From Nitrospirota bacterium (lineage in GTDB: Bacteria; Nitrospirota; Nitrospiria; Nitrospirales; Nitrospiraceae), in contig JAUXVD010000004.1 of NCBI GenBank assembly GCA_030684575.1, positions 1 through 64,000 on the forward strand: DNA of 64,000 nucleotides. The letters run 5' to 3'. The notes beneath the pieces are model-generated. The model made no database searches. It was not told the DNA's origin and worked only from the letters and a program-made list of their open reading frames with translations. Shown here one piece after another: positions 53,507-62,070 of the stretch (position 1 is the stretch's first letter; each line of letters opens with the position of its first letter). The position numbers were made by a program, and so were the translations under genes.

Positions 53507-53740
53507 TCACGAGCGAGGGACACGAAGCGGTTGGAGCGAACCCACTGCGCCCCGTGCCGGACGCATTCCTCGTTGTGTCATGGGCCCTACGTCCCCATGA
53601 GCCTGCACATCCCTATTGGCCTCAATGAGAGGATCGATGACGTTTCCGCAATTCACACAGAGCCACCCGTCATACTCCCATGTATGCTCGTGGCAGAAAT
53701 GCATCGGAATGATGAATCCGCAGCAGCGTTCACATCGCAT
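53507..53740 (-). CDS. Small zinc-ribbon-like protein
   Basis: A 77-aa frame from ATG 53740: M-R-C-E-R-C-C-G-F-I-I-P, then W-L-C-V-N-C-G-N-V-I-D-P-L-I-E-A-N. Two CxxC pairs about 30 residues apart make a zinc ribbon. Such proteins recur as short genes in Nitrospira, from memory. A longer frame (to 53821) contains more Cys but lacks a start signal. The last 30 residues are basic and possibly not conserved. Confidence 0.6.
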   Translation of the reverse strand: MRCERCCGFIIPMHFCHEHTWEYDGWLCVNCGNVIDPLIEANRDVQAHGDVGPMTQRGMRPARGAVGSLQPLRVPRS

Positions 53741-53893
53741 ATGCCACTCGCGATATCCCGGAATATCTTTAGCCTGGAACCTGCACTCTCCGGGCCTCCA
53801 TTGTCGAGCGCAGCAGGTCACTTCGACGGAACAGAATGACCGATCTCACTTACTCGACCGTCGTGGATCTGATCGTCTGGACGTTTGAATCGA

Positions 53894-54355
53894 TCAGATC
53901 GAACTGACAATATCAGGAAATATGCGTCGGCATTTCCTCGCGAGCAGTTCAGCATCGAACGGCTTCACGAGATACTCTTTGGCTCCCAGATTCACCGCGT
54001 CGCGGAGACGCTTAATCTCGCTCGATAGCGCAGTCACAATCACGGGGATCTCCGAATGACGGTCCCGCATTTCCTGCAAAATCGCCATCCCTCCAAGCAA
54101 GGGCATATCGAGTTCAAGTACAAGTCCGTCGAAGGGAGCCCGCTCCTTTTCCTGTGCGATTCGAACAAGACCGGAAAACCCACTGTCTTCACTCGCCACA
54201 GAGAACCCAAGCCCGAGCAGGTGCTCACAGACTATGTTCCTCGCTTCATCGTCATGATCAATAACCAGAATGCGTCGACGCATGGACATCTGCCCGATGG
54301 CAGCACCCCTTTCCTCCGATAACGATTCTTTCCGAACAAGAGCGGCAATTCTCAT
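53894..54355 (-). CDS. Receiver-domain protein with Glu at the phospho-acceptor position
   Basis: A receiver-only protein; numbering here starts at M-R-R-R-I-L-V-I-D-H-D-D (ATG 54283), while ATG 54355 with GGGAG upstream is an alternative start adding 24 residues. The acidic pair is D9/D11-12, Thr is in V-I-V-T-A-L-S (about 87) and Lys in E-Y-L-V-K-P-F (about 109), all kept. The site of phosphorylation reads G-L-V-L-E57-L-D-M-P, so Asp57 of CheY is Glu. That change often mimics the phosphorylated state. It may be permanently active or insulated from kinases. No output domain. Confidence 0.82.
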   Translation of the reverse strand: MRIAALVRKESLSEERGAAIGQMSMRRRILVIDHDDEARNIVCEHLLGLGFSVASEDSGFSGLVRIAQEKERAPFDGLVLELDMPLLGGMAILQEMRDRHSEIPVIVTALSSEIKRLRDAVNLGAKEYLVKPFDAELLARKCRRIFPDIVSSI

Positions 54356-54451
54356 ACGCGCTGGTCTCTCCCGTTCACGATGATGATTGCGTTCTTTCAA
54401 GAGGCGCTATGACGTATCTCCTTGTTGCAACGCCCCCGCCCTCTTCACCAC

Positions 54452-54856
54452 CTATCGGGAAGCCTCCGGCACTTGCGTTGAGAGCGCCCCACTCACTCGA
54501 TCTTCAATGAGAATCATAATCTGTTGCTCGGCTCGCTCACTGTGTCCCAGCACTCGCACCGCACACAAGTTAAATGCCCCCTGCTTCGTTCTGACGGTCT
54601 TTCGAGCCTCTTCCTCATCTGGATGGGACCATGATCCCCACGTGTTGCGTTCACGTATTTGTGTCCCCAACTTGATAATTTCGAGACGGAGGTCATGTGT
54701 ATCTGGCACGACCGAGTCCATATCCCCTGCTCGGTCCATGTACTGGCGTGCCCGATCATTCGCATAATGCAGTTGCAAAGACTCTCCCAGCATGACGATA
54801 CCGACGTCGGTGTCATCGGTTTGACTGTACAGCGCCGGCCTTGAGCCTGCACCCAT
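54452..54856 (-). CDS. Stand-alone PAS-like protein
   Basis: A 134-aa protein: D-V-G-I-V-M-L-G-E-S-L-Q-L-H-Y-A-N-D-R-A-R-Q-Y-M-D resembles the start of a PAS fold, and the last third (F-N-L-C-A-V-R-V-L-G then Q-I-M-I-L-I-E-D) the final strands. No kinase or other domain follows, so it would be a sensor or adaptor used in trans. The ATG has GTGAGGCG just upstream. It is close to two receiver-only genes and may belong to the same signalling set. Confidence 0.6.
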   Translation of the reverse strand: MGAGSRPALYSQTDDTDVGIVMLGESLQLHYANDRARQYMDRAGDMDSVVPDTHDLRLEIIKLGTQIRERNTWGSWSHPDEEEARKTVRTKQGAFNLCAVRVLGHSERAEQQIMILIEDRVSGALSTQVPEASR

Positions 54857-54953
54857 TGTCGCCTCACACGTTGAAAAATCTTGCCTTACACGGTCACGGG
54901 CTCAACGCATGGCCCGCAGCGCAACGCCTCATGGACGCTGCCATGTTCATGTC

Positions 54954-55238
54954 CTACATGACCGGCGGGCGAAGCGCGTCCCAGACTCCCGATCCCTGCC
55001 CAGGATGTCCATAGGTCATGAGCTGACGATAAAAGACCGCGCATTCATCGCAGTACGTATCGGACACAAAGACCTCGGGCAACCCAATGCGGTAACGATG
55101 TAGGAGCTCGGGCAAATTATCCCATTGCGGGGCGGCAAGCTCAGATGATTCCGCCAAGCGCATCCTGTGGCAGAGCAAGCAGCGAACCGCGTGAAAATCG
55201 GACTCGGTTGCTTCCGTGAGATCTTCATCAGGCTTCAT
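54954..55238 (-). CDS. Small CxxC-pair protein
   Basis: A 94-aa cytoplasmic protein with C-L-L-C-H (residues 20-24) and C-D-E-C (about 63-66). The pairs suggest zinc binding. The CxxCH of the first pair looks like a haem c motif but there is no signal peptide, so haem attachment is unlikely. Family not recognised. It lies between receiver genes and may be co-transcribed with the receiver at 55257, whose stop lies 18 bases upstream of its start. Confidence 0.55.
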   Translation of the reverse strand: MKPDEDLTEATESDFHAVRCLLCHRMRLAESSELAAPQWDNLPELLHRYRIGLPEVFVSDTYCDECAVFYRQLMTYGHPGQGSGVWDALRPPVM

Positions 55239-55256
55239 ATGGCAACATTCCGCTGT

Positions 55257-55688
55257 TCAGAAACTACAGGCTTTCGTACCGGTCATGCCATGCGCTACAA
55301 ATTCTTGGGATGCTGGTCGTGCAAGGGCATTGCTGATGATTTCATTAAAAGTGGTTCGCAAATCTCCCGCCTGTCCCTTTGACACAAACGCATAGGCTCC
55401 CGCGGCAAAGGCGCGCGCAACATGGTCCGAGTCGTCATGACCACTCATGAGAATGACTTTCGTGTGCGGAAGCAGTTCCCGCAATCGACGGGCTGCCTCC
55501 AATCCATTCACGCCAGGCATGTCGATGTCTGAAATCACGATGTCCGGCATGAGTTCGACCGCAGCAGTGAGGAGGGCACTCCCATCCGGGACCGTCCCTA
55601 CAATCCGATCTTTGTCTGATAAAAGGCAGGCCAACATCTGCAGCACATGCTGATTGTCATCCGCTAGAAGAAGCCGCATCTTCTCCAC
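55257..55688 (-). CDS. Single-domain response regulator
   Basis: A 143-aa receiver (about 1-122) with L-A-D-D-N, phospho-Asp in I-V-I-S-D-I-D-M-P (about 55), V-I-L-M-S-G-H-D and F-V-S-K-G. The C-terminal 20 residues (A-R-P-A-S-Q-E-F-V-A-H-G-M) are unassigned. Its layout is that of NarL receivers without the HTH. ATG 55688 is in M-E-K-M-R-L-L-L-A-D-D. Possibly a phosphate sink for the kinase at 56601. Confidence 0.9.
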   Translation of the reverse strand: MEKMRLLLADDNQHVLQMLACLLSDKDRIVGTVPDGSALLTAAVELMPDIVISDIDMPGVNGLEAARRLRELLPHTKVILMSGHDDSDHVARAFAAGAYAFVSKGQAGDLRTTFNEIISNALARPASQEFVAHGMTGTKACSF

Positions 55689-55959
55689 GATCTGCCCTCC
55701 TCCGATTAGATAGCTCAGGTCATCTCTTCCGGATATATATTAAAGTGGAGGCACGAAAGACGTATACTAGGCGTGTCCCTAGGGAAGCACGACTATCTCC
55801 CTGGGAAGATTGAAGATTGTGGCAGGGTCTTCATCGGACGTCTGCGGCAATCATCGCTCAGTTTGCCGATCCCGCGACGCGGCGCTCGGATACGCGACAA
55901 GCTGCGATGCATCATGGGGCTACGGGAGCCGGCTCGTACGGCAGGGAGCCTACAAAGGC
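55689..55959. other. Short intergenic, no gene seen
   Basis: 270 bp between two regulators on the same strand. It presumably holds the promoter for the receiver gene; no clear hexamers. Confidence 0.3.
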
Positions 55960-56604
55960 TTAGTCCGATGCGGTGAGGCCGTGAAGGAGTGCGTATTTTG
56001 TCAGCTCTGCCGTCGTATGAAGATCGAGTTGGGTCATGATCTGCGACTTGTGAAACTCGACGGTCTTTGGTGAGATATTGAGGGTCGTCGCAATCTCCTT
56101 GACCGTCATCCCTTCCGCAACGAGTTGCAAGACTTCTCGTTGACGCGCCGTCAATGGTTCATCCTTCGACACGGCAGGCCTGCCGCCGGTGATGACCGCC
56201 TTCACCAGACCTTTTGCAACTAATGGGGTGACATAACACTGCCCCCCCATAGCCGACTCAATGGCTTGGAGTAATTCTGAGCCGGCGGATCGTTTCAGGA
56301 GATAACCGGAAGCACCTGCCTTGAACGCTTCATTCACATAGGCCGAATCGGCATGCATGGTGACGAAAATCAGCTTGGTGCGAGGAAGCATTTTCTTCAG
56401 CTTCCTAGCGGCGTCGATCCCATTGAGCTGCGGCATCGAGATGTCGAGCGTGACGAGGTCCGGCTGGAGTTCTTCTGCCATTCTAAGAAGAGTACGGCCA
56501 TCCTCCGCGACGCCCACAATGTCGCACCGCTCCTCCAACAGCTTCCGGAATCCGTCCAACACCAACGTATGGTCATCAGCCAAGAGCACCCGGGGCCTGC
56601 TCAT
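55960..56604 (-). CDS. NarL/FixJ-type response regulator
   Basis: A 214-aa regulator: receiver with L-A-D-D-H, phospho-Asp in L-V-T-L-D-I-S-M-P (about 54), I-F-V-T-M-H-A and L-L-K-R; LuxR HTH (about 148-205) with L-T-A-R-Q-R-E-V-L-Q-L-V-A-E-G-M-T-V-K-E-I-A-T-T-L-N-I-S. Its start overlaps the stop of the kinase gene by four bases (ATGA), so the pair is translationally coupled and cognate. Confidence 0.95.
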   Translation of the reverse strand: MSRPRVLLADDHTLVLDGFRKLLEERCDIVGVAEDGRTLLRMAEELQPDLVTLDISMPQLNGIDAARKLKKMLPRTKLIFVTMHADSAYVNEAFKAGASGYLLKRSAGSELLQAIESAMGGQCYVTPLVAKGLVKAVITGGRPAVSKDEPLTARQREVLQLVAEGMTVKEIATTLNISPKTVEFHKSQIMTQLDLHTTAELTKYALLHGLTASD

Positions 56605-57725
56605 TCGTCCTCCTCCAGCACGGGCACCACCACCTGTACCGTGGTGCCACCTCCCACGGCAGAGACAATCTGCAGGGTCCCCTGAACCAGAGCGACGCGC
56701 TCTTTCATACTCAGCAACCCCAGTCCCTGTCCGCCGTTCACAGATCGTTCGGAAACAAACCCTATTCCATCATCCGTAATCATGACCGTCAACTCCGATC
56801 GCAACAGGATCAACTCCACACCTACTCGCGATGCCTGCGCATGACGAGCCACGTTGTTCAGACTTTCTTGGACCACGCGATAGAGACAGGTCGCAATCTC
56901 CTGAGGAACGACATCTGGAATGTTCTTATGCTGAAAGACCCCTTGGACGTGGCTTCGAGCGGAGAAATCGTCCACTAAACGCTGCAGCGCGATCGGAAGG
57001 CCAAGGTCATCAAGAATAGATGGATGGAACTGATAGGCCAAATGACGCACATCCTCCGACAACTCCACGACCCGATCTTGCATCGCTCGAACGGCTCGGC
57101 CCACATGAGCCGGTGAGGAACTCAGCTGATGTTCCACCGCTTCGATCTCCATGACAAGAAGTGCGAGCCGTTGATTGATATCATCATGGAGGTCGCGGGA
57201 GATACGGCGACGCTCTTCCTCCTGCACCCGCAACAGACGAGATGCCAACTGCTGCAGCTCTTGCCGGCTGAACTCGAGCGACTGCTCGGTTTGCATCCGT
57301 TCAGCCACTTCAACCACCAATGATTCGTTGACCAATGCCAGCTCTTTCGTCCGATCCTGCACACGCCTATCCAACGCTTCGTTGAGTTGTTGCAACTCCT
57401 CTTCATGCTTGCGCCGTTGGAAGGAGAACCAGACCGGCATCCAAATCACGACGCCACTGAGCAGGTGATTGACCAACGGGATCCAGAGGGGAATGTCATA
57501 CAGGTGAGGACTCCAGATGCCCCCGATGGCCGTCAATACAGTTACCACGATGGCAACCGTAACAGGAAACCACCGAACCGGAGAAAATAGCGCCAGCAGG
57601 ACCGGCACGATATAGAGCACATGAGTGGCCAGAGTCAGCGGCGTGTGAAGATCCAAGACAAAGAGCACGACCGTCGCTGTTGAGACACCGGCCGCAATGA
57701 ATCCTTGTCGAACCTCTCTGTTCAT
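56601..57725 (-). CDS. NarX-type membrane histidine kinase
   Basis: A 374-aa kinase. Membrane part (about 8-115) has around four helices: T-A-T-V-V-L-F-V-L-D-L, L-Y-I-V-P-V-L-L-A-L-F, V-A-I-V-V-T-V-L-T-A-I-G-G and H-L-L-S-G-V-V-I-W-M-P-V-W-F. A coiled coil follows, then HisKA_3 with R-R-I-S-R-D-L-H-D-D-I-N-Q-R (phospho-His about 185). HATPase has E-S-L-N-N-V-A-R-H-A, D-D-G-I-G-F and G-L-G-L-L-S-M-K-E-R. The sensory part is buried in the membrane. ATG 57725 (GGGAG six bases upstream). Paired with the overlapping NarL regulator. Confidence 0.95.
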   Translation of the reverse strand: MNREVRQGFIAAGVSTATVVLFVLDLHTPLTLATHVLYIVPVLLALFSPVRWFPVTVAIVVTVLTAIGGIWSPHLYDIPLWIPLVNHLLSGVVIWMPVWFSFQRRKHEEELQQLNEALDRRVQDRTKELALVNESLVVEVAERMQTEQSLEFSRQELQQLASRLLRVQEEERRRISRDLHDDINQRLALLVMEIEAVEHQLSSSPAHVGRAVRAMQDRVVELSEDVRHLAYQFHPSILDDLGLPIALQRLVDDFSARSHVQGVFQHKNIPDVVPQEIATCLYRVVQESLNNVARHAQASRVGVELILLRSELTVMITDDGIGFVSERSVNGGQGLGLLSMKERVALVQGTLQIVSAVGGGTTVQVVVPVLEEDE

Positions 57726-57909
57726 CACTAGCTCCCGATGGATTATCCGCTCTCAGCGGGCACGGAAAACCAATGTATGCGGCTTGCCCCACGACAAGAC
57801 GTATGATCGGCCGACCCAGCCAGTAATGCATGTAACCACGTTTGAACAGAGCATGTCGATGTGGACCTCTCGTCACGCTCAAGATCGAGCCGAGGACTCA
57901 AGTCGAGCG

Positions 57910-58566
57910 TTAGAGGAGTCCGCGCTTCTGGAGGTAGTCTTTGTCGATGACCGGGGTTGGTTTGGTCGGAACCTGTCCCCTTTCTTGTAATAATCGTTCG
58001 ACGTATTTCCCGATCAAGTCCGATTCGAGGTTGACCTGATCGCCGACTTGCTTGAGGCCCAGAGTCGTGACCTTCGCCGTGTGTGGAATAATCGAAACAG
58101 AGAAGCCACGATCAGTCACCTGGTTGATCGTCAGGCTGATGCCGTCCACGGTGACGGACCCCTTCACAATACAATGGCGCAGAACCTCCGGCGGAGCTTC
58201 GATCATGAACAGGATGGCGTTCCCATCCTGCTGGCGGCTCCGAACCGTGCCGATGCCGTCCACATGACCTGCCACCAAATGCCCGCCGAGCCGTTCGTTC
58301 AGCTTCATCGCTCGTTCCAAGTTCAGCGGCGCGCCTGCAGTGAGTTCTCCAAGGCTGGTCACGGACAGGGTTTCGGGGGACACCTCCACGGAGAAGTTGT
58401 GCTCGCTCTTGCTCACCACGGTCAGACAGGTGCCGTTCACGCTGATGCTGTCCCCGATTTTGAGGTCGCCCATGACGGTTGAAGCCAGAACCGTCATCCT
58501 CGTTCCGACGAGAGTCTTCTCGATCGAGATGATGGCGCCAAGCTCTTCTACGATACCTGTGAACAT
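57910..58566 (-). CDS. ribE: Riboflavin synthase, alpha subunit
   Basis: A 218-aa enzyme that converts two 6,7-dimethyl-8-ribityllumazine into riboflavin plus the pyrimidine. It has the two-fold internal repeat: M-F-T-G-I-V-E-E-L-G-A-I and H-L-V-A-G-H-V-D-G-I-G-T, with S-V-N-G-T-C-L-T-V and T-V-D-G-I-S-L-T-I as equivalent segments. Typical length. Its ATG overlaps the stop of a 38-aa membrane peptide (TAATG). ribD lies 3.5 kb upstream on the same strand. No FMN riboswitch is visible upstream. Confidence 0.96.
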   Translation of the reverse strand: MFTGIVEELGAIISIEKTLVGTRMTVLASTVMGDLKIGDSISVNGTCLTVVSKSEHNFSVEVSPETLSVTSLGELTAGAPLNLERAMKLNERLGGHLVAGHVDGIGTVRSRQQDGNAILFMIEAPPEVLRHCIVKGSVTVDGISLTINQVTDRGFSVSIIPHTAKVTTLGLKQVGDQVNLESDLIGKYVERLLQERGQVPTKPTPVIDKDYLQKRGLL

Positions 58567-58682
58567 TACTCGTCCCTCATGATCCGTTTCACGACATAGA
58601 CAAAGAGTACGATCAGCACCATCAAACCGATGACGGCCAAGGCTCCGATGACGATGTTCTCTGACGCGATTTCTTCCATCAT
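58566..58682 (-). CDS. 38-aa single-helix membrane peptide coupled to ribE
   Basis: The frame reads M-M-E-E-I-A-S-E-N then a 20-residue hydrophobic helix (I-V-I-G-A-L-A-V-I-G-L-M-V-L-I-V-L-F-V-Y) and basic end V-V-K-R-I-M-R-D-E. The TAA overlaps the ribE ATG as TAATG, a coupling junction. There is no Shine-Dalgarno sequence; a perfect TATAAT lies six bases before the first ATG, so the message is probably leaderless. Similar small helices are common and hard to assign; it may be an accessory to membrane-linked flavin use. Function unknown. Confidence 0.7.
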   Translation of the reverse strand: MMEEIASENIVIGALAVIGLMVLIVLFVYVVKRIMRDE

Positions 58683-58688
58683 CTGGAC

Positions 58689-58694
58689 ATTATA
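58689..58694 (-). promoter_or_regulatory. -10 element of the small peptide-ribE transcript
   Basis: TATAAT on the minus strand, six bases upstream of the ATG pair. The -35 region 17 bases further out has no good match. The geometry places the transcription start at or next to the first ATG. Confidence 0.5.
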
Positions 58695-58817
58695 TAGAAC
58701 TCGTCCACATTATTCATGACGGCTCGTTGCCAAAGCCTACAGAAACCAGGCGAAGGGCACATGGCACGAGGCGAGACTATATTTCTGATCACAACTGGCC
58801 TCTCGCCCACACCAAGT

Positions 58818-59987
58818 CTATGTTCGTCTCACCGTCATCCAGAACAGCGCAGCGGCAATGAGTTGCAGTCCCGCGATGATCGCAAAGGCGTTGGCATAGT
58901 TCAGGTGCGCAATCAGCACCCCTGCCAATAGCGGCCCACTGGCATGGCCGATGTCTCCGATCGTTCCTTGCATACCCATCCCTGCCCCAAGCGTCTTGAA
59001 CTCAGAACTATCGGCGACCAACGCGGACGAGGAGGACGAGACGACGGCTTCGCCGAATCCAAAGCCCGCCGAGAGCAACAAGAGTAGCCAGAACATCGAC
59101 ACCTGAGGGATACAGACGAAGGTCGCTGCGCAAATCACGAGGCCGATAACGATGAGCGGCTGACGCCCGACGCGATCGGACACCCGACCCATAATCGGCT
59201 TCGACACAAGCGACGTGAGGGCCTGGACCGTAAACAGCAGCCCGACTTCTCCTGGATTCAAGCCTATCGAGATCCCATAGAGAGGGAGGAAGGCCATCAA
59301 GGCCCCGTTCGCAATCATCTTGGCTGCGTCGGTCGAGCTGGTAATGAGGACCTTGCGATTCTTGGCGACGACCCTGAAACCCTTCCACATCTCCGCCAAC
59401 AGCGGTGCCATCCCCTTTTCTTGAATACGCGGAGGCGGCGGCGTGAGGTGCAGGCTATAGAAAATGGCAATGGCGATGCAGCCGAAGAGGCCGGCCGTCA
59501 TAAACGCAGCGGGAAATCCCGATGCGTAGATCAGATAGCCGCCAATGAGGGGACCGAGCAACGCACCGGATTGCGTCGAGGCCGTGTAGGTCCCGAGCGC
59601 CGCACCGCGTCGTTCTCGATAGAGATCTGCCACAGTCGCCAGCGCACTGGGTGCGAAGATCGCAGTGGCGAGCCCATGAAAGAAGCGCAGGGCGGTCAGC
59701 CAATCGAGATCCGTGACCCAGGGATAGAGAAACGGTGGAAGCCCGAAGGCGACCACGCCGATCTGCAAGAGAAACCGCCGTCCGTAGATGTCTGACAGGG
59801 CGCCGGACGGCAACTTGAGGAACACCCCGGTCAATGTGGAGACCGACACGATTAGCCCGATCCGTTCAGGACTGGCCCCGAGCGACTCTGCGAACAAGGC
59901 CAACACCGGCATCCGGACCATGTTGTAGCTGATGAAGCAAAACACGCCGACGGTGCAGAGCAGGGTGAAACTGCGTGACGTCGTCAT
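58818..59987 (-). CDS. Major facilitator superfamily transporter
   Basis: A 389-aa permease with about 12 helices. The loop 2-3 signature is present as G-A-L-S-D-I-Y-G-R-R (about 61-70) and its half-repeat as G-R-V-S-D-R-V-G-R-Q (about 257-266). It resembles the drug:H+ / MFS_1 group with 12 helices. Substrate unknown. Starts with a four-base overlap (ATGA) on the stop of the secreted-protein gene upstream, so it is the last of the ppdK-ribD string of overlapping genes. Confidence 0.92.
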   Translation of the reverse strand: MTTSRSFTLLCTVGVFCFISYNMVRMPVLALFAESLGASPERIGLIVSVSTLTGVFLKLPSGALSDIYGRRFLLQIGVVAFGLPPFLYPWVTDLDWLTALRFFHGLATAIFAPSALATVADLYRERRGAALGTYTASTQSGALLGPLIGGYLIYASGFPAAFMTAGLFGCIAIAIFYSLHLTPPPPRIQEKGMAPLLAEMWKGFRVVAKNRKVLITSSTDAAKMIANGALMAFLPLYGISIGLNPGEVGLLFTVQALTSLVSKPIMGRVSDRVGRQPLIVIGLVICAATFVCIPQVSMFWLLLLLSAGFGFGEAVVSSSSSALVADSSEFKTLGAGMGMQGTIGDIGHASGPLLAGVLIAHLNYANAFAIIAGLQLIAAALFWMTVRRT

Positions 59988-60784
59988 CGGACCGCAGCCC
60001 CCGATTGGATCGCCCCGCGAAAATGTACCGTCTCCATCGCCTGCTTCAACAAGACCACCTCGTCATCGGGCAACGATGGCGGGTCGGTCGCCTCGAACAG
60101 AACATGGTCCGGGTGTTGCCGTATTTCTAATCCCAGCCGAGTCACGACCTGCACACCTTGGGTCAGCTTCCGGGCCACGATGTTGCCGACCAAGGGCCGA
60201 ATGAGTGACAGGAGCCCTGCCAGGATGCGGCTGTCCAATTTCGTGTAGGCCACCAGCGTCGTTTCAACCGCATCCCTCCCGTCTCCGTCTTTCACCGGAT
60301 TCATTCTCACGAACACGACCGCCTTTCCCATCACCTGCGGCAATACCGTACTCTCATGAGTACCCTCCAGATAGTAAATCCGATTGGCCATATCCCCATA
60401 AACAAGTTCGACGATGCCCGATGTCCCTTCACCATCGTCCCCCCAAAATCGACCGGGTCCACGCCCCTCCGATTTATAGGGGGCGAAATCGAGCCGATTG
60501 ATCAACGCCGCAGCCACCGGTGGCCGGTCCAACAGATACTGATAGACCGATTCGGAAATCGGGATCTCCGTCGGCCCGATCTTGTTGGCTGTGGTGTAAT
60601 GATCGACTATCGCCTGCAGGGGACAAGCCCATCGTGGTTCAACCTTCGACACCGGAAACGTGAGACCCACATGATACGACGACAGCACACAGGATTCTGC
60701 CTGTACTGGGACGATCCAGAGCCCAACGACACCCCCCAACAGTATCGCCCACAATCTGCCTTGCATCGCCACCAGGAACGTCAT
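59984..60784 (-). CDS. Exported protein of unknown function
   Basis: A 266-aa protein with a signal peptide (about 1-30, V-P-V-Q-A-E). The mature part has an N-terminal S-S-Y-H-V-G-L-T-F-P-V-S segment, W-A-C-P-L-Q with two Cys, then a helix-rich body (R-I-L-A-G-L-L-S-L-I-R-P-L-V-G-N-I-V-A-R-K) and a C-terminus with S-L-P-D-D-E-V-V-L-L-K-Q-A-M. No recognised domain. It overlaps its neighbours on both sides by four bases (hydrolase upstream, MFS downstream). Its role is probably tied to the hydrolase. I do not recognise the family. Confidence 0.75.
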   Translation of the reverse strand: MTFLVAMQGRLWAILLGGVVGLWIVPVQAESCVLSSYHVGLTFPVSKVEPRWACPLQAIVDHYTTANKIGPTEIPISESVYQYLLDRPPVAAALINRLDFAPYKSEGRGPGRFWGDDGEGTSGIVELVYGDMANRIYYLEGTHESTVLPQVMGKAVVFVRMNPVKDGDGRDAVETTLVAYTKLDSRILAGLLSLIRPLVGNIVARKLTQGVQVVTRLGLEIRQHPDHVLFEATDPPSLPDDEVVLLKQAMETVHFRGAIQSGAAVR

Positions 60785-62070
60785 GGAGTTTGCGACAAGA
60801 CCTGAATGGATAACTGAGCGGGAAACAGCTGGCGAGCGTCCTGACGGAGGCGCGCTTGACGCAACAGGGTCTCGACGGTCTGGGCTACCTTTCCCTCGAA
60901 CGAGACCTGCTTGTTCGTGACGATCGTCACAGGCTTGGAGAGGTCGACCAGCTGATCGTTCAGGAATAGCGTGTACCGCCGCACTAGGCTGGTTTCAACC
61001 TCAATCCGGTTCGGCGCTGTGACAGACGCCTCCAGTCTGGCATAACGTTTTTCCCTGGTCAGCGCATCTCGCTTGGAAACCAGGTCTTCCGAAAATGCGG
61101 CAATTGCGTCCGTAATATCGATACGAACCCAGCCGAACGATTGAAAATGGCTTGCCTCACGCACGACCGTCACCGTCGTTGGAACTGGATTTCGGCGCTG
61201 CGCGTTGAACCAGGTCACCAGATCTGGCAATTCCTCTCTGGGGAAGTAATGCCCGCCAGCCGTGGGATGCTCGCGATCATGCTCCCGATAGACAAAGGGG
61301 TAGCCCAACCTCGTCAATTCTTTCGTAATGGTGCGGCTGAGTTCAACCGGCATCACCTGATCCTTGGCCCCATGAATGATATAGAGCGGCGTGGAGCGCA
61401 GGTTGGCCAAAAACGGCAGCAGCACATTGTCGAGTCCGCTAGCCATTGGCGCAATGCCGGCGAACAGGGGCGCATCGTGCATACCGATCACCCAGGCACC
61501 AATTCCACCGTTGGACATGCCGGTGAGAAACACTCTGTCAGGATCGATGTGGTACCGCCGTTGCACGGAGCGAATCGTCTCCAGCACCAGCTCCTCCGCA
61601 CCTCTCGTAAACCAGGCACCCATCGGAGCGGTTGGACAGGCTAAGACATAGTCCTCCCCCAATCGGGCCTGCCATCGTTCCAGATAGGCCTCACCGGTAA
61701 ATCCTGCGCCATGCAGGCAGACCACCAGTCCATACCCCTTCGTCAGCTGATAGGTCAAAGGAACGGAAAGCGCCAGGTGATGGGTATGGCCCCGCACCTC
61801 GATTCGCTCGTCTGGCATCGTTCCAGTCGGCTGTGGCACATAGTTCCGCTCGGTTTGGATGATCCGTATGATCTCGTCGATCGTGGCATCTGGATCAGAC
61901 AGAATGGTCTGTAGGATGCGCGCAGCCTCGTCCGTATCTCTGCTATCGAGGTACTGGAAAACCTGCTGCGTGAGATCGACTGATGAGGCAGCCGCAATCG
62001 CATACATTCCATGAACGATGCACGAAGCCAGAATCATGGCCAGGACCGCACAAAGGAACCTGCGCGTCAC
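60781..62070 (-). CDS. Secreted alpha/beta hydrolase (esterase, PHB-depolymerase-like)
   Basis: A 429-aa exported enzyme with a signal peptide (about 1-29). Around residue 110 V-V-C-L-H-G-A-G is the oxyanion region. F-L-T-G-M-S-N-G-G-I-G-A-W (about 185-197) has the nucleophile Ser, I-I-H-G-A-K-D-Q-V-M-P the acid Asp (about 245), and H-P-T-A-G-G-H the His (about 280). This is the order of esterases of the feruloyl/polyhydroxybutyrate-depolymerase type. The C-terminal 130 residues are an unassigned strand-rich domain. Substrate unknown. It overlaps ribD's end by four bases. Confidence 0.85.
   Translation of the reverse strand: MTRRFLCAVLAMILASCIVHGMYAIAAASSVDLTQQVFQYLDSRDTDEAARILQTILSDPDATIDEIIRIIQTERNYVPQPTGTMPDERIEVRGHTHHLALSVPLTYQLTKGYGLVVCLHGAGFTGEAYLERWQARLGEDYVLACPTAPMGAWFTRGAEELVLETIRSVQRRYHIDPDRVFLTGMSNGGIGAWVIGMHDAPLFAGIAPMASGLDNVLLPFLANLRSTPLYIIHGAKDQVMPVELSRTITKELTRLGYPFVYREHDREHPTAGGHYFPREELPDLVTWFNAQRRNPVPTTVTVVREASHFQSFGWVRIDITDAIAAFSEDLVSKRDALTREKRYARLEASVTAPNRIEVETSLVRRYTLFLNDQLVDLSKPVTIVTNKQVSFEGKVAQTVETLLRQARLRQDARQLFPAQLSIQVLSQTP

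Noticed and set aside
55165-55185. CxxCH in the 94-aa protein as a cytochrome c motif
   Set aside because: No signal peptide or second haem-protein feature; the other CxxC makes zinc binding more likely.
58566-58820. FMN riboswitch before ribE
   Set aside because: None of the conserved RFN box segments could be found and the leader is too short.
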